Assembly: GCF_937900395.1 (NCBI RefSeq)
Contig: NZ_CALCDX010000162.1
Location: 1-26,689 of the forward strand
Source of the DNA: an uncultured Caulobacter sp.
Lineage (GTDB): Bacteria > Pseudomonadota > Alphaproteobacteria > Caulobacterales > Caulobacteraceae
Direction of reading: 5' to 3'
DNA: 26,689 nucleotides
Positions within the stretch are counted from its first letter, which is position 1. Each line of letters opens with the position of its first letter. Below, in pieces: positions 23,272 through 26,689 of the stretch. Under the pieces are notes generated by a model. That model did no database searches. It saw only the letters and a list, made by a program, of their open reading frames with translations, and was not told the origin of the DNA. A program made the position numbers and the translations under genes.

Positions 23272-24681
23272 ATGACCAAGCCTGTTCCCGCCGATGTCGT
23301 CTCGCGTTTGAAGGCCGTGCTCGGCGAGGGCGGCTGGAGTCAGGATCCGGACGTGATCGCGCCGCTGCTGGTCGAGTGGCGCGGCCGCTGGAAGGGCGAG
23401 ACGCCGCTGTTGGTCACCCCACGCACCACCGCCGAGGTCGCCGCCGTGGTCGGGATCTGCGCCGCCGAGGGCGTGGCGATCACGCCCCAGGGCGGCAACA
23501 CCGGCCTCGTCGCGGGCCAGATCCCGCACGGCGAGATCCTGCTCTCGACCCGCAAGCTGACCGCCGTCCGCGACGTCGATCCGATCGACGACGCCATGGT
23601 GCTGGAGGCGGGCGTCACCCTCTACGAGGCCCACCAACAGGCCGCCAAGGTCGGTCGCCGCTTCACGGTCGGCGTGGCGTCCGAAGGCTCGTGCACGATC
23701 GGCGGGCTGATCTCGACCAACGCCGGCGGCACGGCCGTCCTGCGCTACGGCATGATGCGCGAGCAGGTGCTGGGCATCGAGGCGGTGCTGCCCAATGGCG
23801 AGATCTGGAACGGCCTCAAGCGCCTACGCAAGGACAACACCGGCTACGACCTCAAGCAGCTGCTGATCGGCGCCGAGGGCACGCTGGGGATCGTCACCGC
23901 CGCCAGCCTGAAAATCCAGGCGCCGCTGGCCTCGCGGGCCGTGGCGATCGTGGGCCTGGGCTCGCCGGCCGACGCCATCCAGCTGCTGGCGCGCGCCAAG
24001 GAGGAGACGGGCGGCTCGGTCGAGGCGTTCGAACTGATGGGCCTGATGGGCTTTGCGCTCACCATCCGCAACGTGCCGGGCCTGCGCGATCCGCTGCCGA
24101 CCGAGCACCCGTGGTACGTGCTGATCGAGATCGCCAGCGGCGAGCCCGGCGCGGCGGACGCGGCGCTGGAGCGGCTGCTGACCGGCGCCCTGGAGAGCGG
24201 GCTGATCGCCGACGCCGCCGTCGCCCAGACCGAGGCCCAGATGAAGACCTTCTGGCACATCCGCGAGGGCCACTCCGCCGGCCAGAAGCCCGAAGGGGCG
24301 GTGTGGAAGCACGACGTGTCCGTGCCGGTCTCGAAGATCCCGGACTTCATCGCCCGCGCCGACGCGGCGATCGAACAGGCTTTCCCGGGGACGCGGATCA
24401 TCGCCTTCGGCCATGTCGGCGACGGCAATGTCCACTACGACGTGCTCAAGCCCGTCGGCGCCGATGACGACGCCCACGACGTCCAGCGTGAGGCGGGCGC
24501 CAAGATCGTCCACGATATCGCCGCCAGCTTCTCGGGCTCGATCAGCGCCGAGCATGGCCTGGGGGCGATGAAGACGGCCGAGGCCCTGACCTACAAGGAT
24601 CCGATCGAGGTCGCGGCCTTGCGGGCGATCCGGCAGGCGCTCGACCCCAAGCGGATCATGAACCCTCGGGTGCTGTTCTAG
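23272..24681 (+). CDS. FAD-linked D-2-hydroxyacid dehydrogenase (GlcD / D-2-hydroxyglutarate dehydrogenase-like)
   Basis: 469 residues. The PCMH-type FAD domain carries TPQGGNTGLVAGQIP (71-85), GGLISTNAGGTAVLRYG and GAEGTLGIVTAASLKI. The C-terminal FAD-oxidase type 4 domain has FGHVGDGNVHYDV (379-391) and SAEHGLGAMK with Glu427 and His428, the residues that bind metal and substrate in D-2-hydroxyglutarate and D-lactate dehydrogenases. Electrons would leave through ETF or a quinone. Whether the substrate is D-lactate, D-2-hydroxyglutarate or glycolate cannot be decided. It follows Sua5 by 24 bases and overlaps the small minus-strand gene by 26. Confidence 0.93.
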   Translation: MTKPVPADVVSRLKAVLGEGGWSQDPDVIAPLLVEWRGRWKGETPLLVTPRTTAEVAAVVGICAAEGVAITPQGGNTGLVAGQIPHGEILLSTRKLTAVRDVDPIDDAMVLEAGVTLYEAHQQAAKVGRRFTVGVASEGSCTIGGLISTNAGGTAVLRYGMMREQVLGIEAVLPNGEIWNGLKRLRKDNTGYDLKQLLIGAEGTLGIVTAASLKIQAPLASRAVAIVGLGSPADAIQLLARAKEETGGSVEAFELMGLMGFALTIRNVPGLRDPLPTEHPWYVLIEIASGEPGAADAALERLLTGALESGLIADAAVAQTEAQMKTFWHIREGHSAGQKPEGAVWKHDVSVPVSKIPDFIARADAAIEQAFPGTRIIAFGHVGDGNVHYDVLKPVGADDDAHDVQREAGAKIVHDIAASFSGSISAEHGLGAMKTAEALTYKDPIEVAALRAIRQALDPKRIMNPRVLF

Positions 24682-24973
24682 CCGCCGCGCGTTTGCGGGC
24701 GCGCAGAAGCAGCACGAGCATCACCGCGAGCGCGCCGGCGGGGATCGTGGCCTTGTAGAAGCCGGGCTGCGATCCGGGGAGCAGGTTGATCGCCCAAGGG
24801 ATGAAGCCCCACTGGCCGGTCGTCTGCTCCATCCAGAACGCCCCGACGCCAACGAAGCACATCACCGCCCACACCGGACGGAACTTCAGCCCCCGGTCCC
24901 GCAGCACGAAGAACAGGGCGACGATCATCGGGATCGGCCAGGCGAGGGCGGCGGCGAGGCCTAGGGTCTGCAT
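24656..24973 (-). CDS. Small hypothetical membrane protein
   Basis: 105 residues from the ATG at 24973. An ATG at 25000 would add nine residues, and neither has a clear ribosome-binding site. Three likely membrane helices (about 3-22, 31-47, 73-91) are separated by short loops, including QTTGQWGFIPWAINLLPGSQ. An Arg/Ala-rich C-terminus follows. I do not recognise the family. It resembles short predicted membrane proteins found once per genome in Caulobacter relatives. Its stop lies inside the 3' end of the dehydrogenase gene (26-base convergent overlap). Confidence 0.65.
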   Translation of the reverse strand: MQTLGLAAALAWPIPMIVALFFVLRDRGLKFRPVWAVMCFVGVGAFWMEQTTGQWGFIPWAINLLPGSQPGFYKATIPAGALAVMLVLLLRARKRAAARTAPEGS

Positions 24974-25046
24974 GGGCCGCTGGATAGACCGGCCGGCCAT
25001 CCAGGTCGAGACTCGACATCGCGCCCCGACGGCTCAATCTGCCCGC

Positions 25047-25445
25047 ATGAGCAGCCTGTTCAGGTTCTCCAGCGCGATGAAGCGACACCCGGACGTCGAG
25101 GCTTGGCTCGCCGCGGACGATCCGATGCGCGCCGTCGTCCGCCCCTGGTTCGAGGCGTTGCGCGGCCTGGGGCCCGACATCCGCGAGCTGCTGCATGACG
25201 GCCATCCGACGGCCTGCGTCGAGGACGCGGCCTTCGCCTATGTCGACGCCTTCAGCGCCCATGGGGCCATCGGCTTCTATCAAGGCGCGGACCTGCCGGA
25301 CCCGGCGCGGTTACTGGAGGGCGGCGGCAAGCGCATGCGCCACGTGAAGCTGCGATGGGGTCAGCCGATCAATGAAGACGCCCTGCAGGCGCTGCTGGCC
25401 GCCGCCTACGCGGACATGCGCGCTCGGGTCGACGCGGGCGAATAG
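25047..25445 (+). CDS. DUF1801 (YdhG-like) protein
   Basis: 132 residues from the ATG at 25047. An alternative ATG at 25077 gives 122. Segments such as IRELLHDGHPTACVEDAAFAYVDAF, AIGFYQGADLPDPARLLEGG and KRMRHVKLRWGQPINED are those of DUF1801, a small soluble domain with no proven activity. It diverges from the small membrane-protein gene across 73 bases and is followed by yaaA after 50. Confidence 0.85.
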   Translation: MSSLFRFSSAMKRHPDVEAWLAADDPMRAVVRPWFEALRGLGPDIRELLHDGHPTACVEDAAFAYVDAFSAHGAIGFYQGADLPDPARLLEGGGKRMRHVKLRWGQPINEDALQALLAAAYADMRARVDAGE

Positions 25446-25495
25446 TCCAACGGCCTAGCTAGCGAAGGCCGGCCGAAGCCTTTATCTCCCCGGCC

Positions 25496-26200
25496 ATGCT
25501 GATGGTCATCTCGCCCGCCAAGTCGCTGGACTTCACCGCGCCCGCCCAGGCCCTGCCGCTGACGACGCCTGAGCTGAAGAGCCAGATCGTCGAGCTGGCC
25601 AAGGTCACGCGCAAGCTGACGGCCGCCGACCTGAAGCGGCTGATGCACATCTCCGACGCCCTGGCCAAGCTGAACCGCGAGCGGTTCCAGGCCTTCGATT
25701 CCGAGCTGGAGGATGGGCTGCAGGCGATCATCGCCTTCAACGGCGACGTCTATGCGGGCCTGGCCGCGCGCGAGCTGGACCGTCCGTCGCTGGAGTGGGC
25801 TCAGGATCACCTGCGGATTCTGTCCGGCCTCTATGGCGTGCTGCGTCCGTTCGACGCCCTACAACCCTATCGCCTGGAAATGGGCACGCGCCTGAAGACC
25901 AAGCGCGGCCATAACCTCTACGACTACTGGGGCGAGACGATCTCGCAGACCCTGAACGCGGCCGCCGCCGGCCACGCCGATCCCACGCTGGTGAACCTGG
26001 CCAGCCAGGAATATTTCGGCGCCGTCGACGCCAAGGCCCTGAAGCTGCCGGTCGTCACCTGCCACTTCAAGGAAGAGAAGGCCGGCGAGCTGCGCACGAT
26101 CCGGTTGGGCGGTCGGGTGTTGGTGCCAGCTGCCGAGATCGCGCGACTGGTAGCCATCCCCCAAGCGGTCGCTGCTGACGAAGACGAGAGCGCGGTCTGA
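25496..26200 (+). CDS. yaaA: YaaA peroxide-resistance protein, broken by a junction near codon 202
   Basis: The first 202 residues are a clear YaaA (DUF328): MLMVISPAKSLDF, ADLKRLMHISDALAKLNRERF, FNGDVYAGLAARELD, LRILSGLYGVLRPFDAL and VTCHFKEEKAGELRTI. YaaA limits DNA and protein damage under peroxide stress, in E. coli by lowering free iron, and binds DNA in vitro. Family members have about 256 residues and continue after this point with SFFAKRARG-like sequence. Here RLGGRVLVPAAEIARLV and a new stop follow instead. The final 50 or so native residues are missing and replaced by 32 foreign ones. The start at 25496 gives the normal N-terminus. Confidence 0.88.
   Translation: MLMVISPAKSLDFTAPAQALPLTTPELKSQIVELAKVTRKLTAADLKRLMHISDALAKLNRERFQAFDSELEDGLQAIIAFNGDVYAGLAARELDRPSLEWAQDHLRILSGLYGVLRPFDALQPYRLEMGTRLKTKRGHNLYDYWGETISQTLNAAAAGHADPTLVNLASQEYFGAVDAKALKLPVVTCHFKEEKAGELRTIRLGGRVLVPAAEIARLVAIPQAVAADEDESAV
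26099..26200 (+). other. Foreign tail: C-terminal end of an excisionase-type DNA-binding protein
   Basis: RTIRLGGRVLVPAAEIARLV is the typical end of an AlpA/excisionase-like helix-turn-helix domain ('SVRLGRRVLVP...'), common next to integrases in actinobacterial mobile elements. A GATC lies at 26098-26101, just where YaaA stops matching its family. The stop TGA shares one base with the ATG of the next ORF (TGATG), so these two probably belong together in their source genome. Confidence 0.6.
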
Positions 26201-26689
26201 TGGCCGCGAGCAACGGCGCCGGTCCCGGCCGCACCGGCAAAGCCACCGAGCTCGACGCCTGCCGGCTGCTCGCCGAGCTCACCGGCTACCCCGCAGAGCG
26301 CGCCATCGGCGAAGGCCGCAAAGGCGACCGCGGCGACCTCCACGGGCTGCCCCGCACGTGCGTGCAGGTGTCCCGCTGCGGGGCCGCACCAGCCGAAGCA
26401 TGGGCCCGCGCACGCGCCAAAGCAGCCGCCTGCCAGACCCAGCAGGGCAGGGCTCGCGCCGACTACGGGGTGACCCTGCTGCGGGTGCGGACCGGCCCGT
26501 GGCGTGCCGTGCTGACCGCCGCGCAGTGGGACGACATCGCCGTGGCGGCGGTTCGGCTCGGTCTGATCGAAGAGGAGGATCCGAGCACGGCGATCCCCGC
26601 CGCCTCGTCCTGCCGGCCCAGGGGCAAATCGCCCCGGCTGAAGAAGGCCTCCAGCTCGTCGCACAGGGCAATCTTGTTGCGCAGGCTGA
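26200..26689 (+). CDS. Nuclease-like protein of actinobacterial mobile elements, 3' part foreign or cut off
   Basis: It is open to the window end. The first 126 or so residues have the pattern of small Holliday-junction-resolvase-like (PD-(D/E)XK) proteins of actinophages and integrated plasmids: an N-terminal helix, GEGRKGDRGDLHGLPRTCVQ, and a late strand with TLLRVRTGPWRAVLT. The first acidic residue is present (GDL), but the usual E-x-K reads QVS, so a nuclease role is doubtful. After the GATC at 26578-26581 the reading becomes Ser/Arg-rich and unlike protein. I think the true gene is cut there. Confidence 0.5.
   Translation, partial: MAASNGAGPGRTGKATELDACRLLAELTGYPAERAIGEGRKGDRGDLHGLPRTCVQVSRCGAAPAEAWARARAKAAACQTQQGRARADYGVTLLRVRTGPWRAVLTAAQWDDIAVAAVRLGLIEEEDPSTAIPAASSCRPRGKSPRLKKASSSSHRAILLRRL
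26579..26687 (-). CDS. Possible fragment of an unrelated minus-strand gene
   Basis: On the minus strand, reading from 26687, the frame gives SLRNKIALCDELEAFFSRGD, then LPLGRQDEAAGIAVLGS. It is more protein-like than the plus-strand reading of the same bases. I do not recognise the family. It begins outside the window and ends at the GATC at 26578-26581. Confidence 0.3.

Noticed and set aside
25924..26671. Long minus-strand frames over the 3' end of the window
   Set aside because: They cross the two inferred junctions and show no recognisable domain. They look like shadows of yaaA and the nuclease-like ORF.

Overview
The window is high-GC alphaproteobacterial DNA, but it does not read as one genome. 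I see at least four pieces. Bases 1 to about 102 encode a fragment that looks like an AMP-forming acyl-CoA synthetase. It runs in frame into a sphingomonad-like block, about 103 to 5456: an HlyD-type adaptor, then lepB-acpS-pdxJ-pyrE on the minus strand, divergent from coxB and the first third of ctaD. From about 5456 to 26100 everything looks like Caulobacter. The evidence is codon use, gene order and a close match to the known c-di-GMP phosphodiesterase PdeA. The last 590 bases are an actinobacterial-looking fragment (tail of an excisionase-type DNA-binding protein plus a nuclease-like ORF), then roughly 110 bases of a further unknown source. Two of the four junctions fall on a GATC, and the ctaD junction has one inside its interval. 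GATC is common in this DNA, so an assembly or ligation chimera is the leading reading but is not proven.

Layout. 901-3565 (minus) is a tight housekeeping operon, transcribed pyrE, pdxJ, acpS, lepB. Its first gene is preceded by two perfect palindromes. 3846-9451 (plus) is the aa3-type cytochrome c oxidase cluster: coxB, ctaD (hybrid), ctaB, a 52-residue CoxF-like membrane protein, ctaG and ctaE. It ends at a strong intrinsic terminator (9469-9503). 9696-15811 (plus) is a second run of DUF983, SURF1, thrC, M16 protease, GNAT acetyltransferase and pdeA, with several start/stop overlaps. DUF983 and SURF1 tie it functionally to the oxidase.

15808-20142 holds yqgE (minus), a peroxiredoxin, a Tat-exported alpha/beta hydrolase behind two near-identical operator-like palindromes, and an acyl-CoA dehydrogenase of the DmdC-like type (minus). 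20326-25445 holds an exported YceI protein, a cytochrome b561-YceI fusion, a Sua5 tRNA-modification gene that overlaps the fusion by 70 bases, an FAD-linked D-2-hydroxyacid dehydrogenase, a small membrane protein (minus) and a DUF1801 protein. yaaA follows from 25496 and is broken by the junction near 26100.

No tRNA, rRNA, CRISPR array, transposase or phage structural module was recognised. The most interesting native signals are a dispersed structured repeat with compensatory stem changes (9550-9659 and 18263-18375), the twin TATCGCGATAAT sites before the hydrolase, and the YceI / cytochrome b561-YceI pair under a candidate palindromic operator. I see no convincing wholly new multi-gene system.
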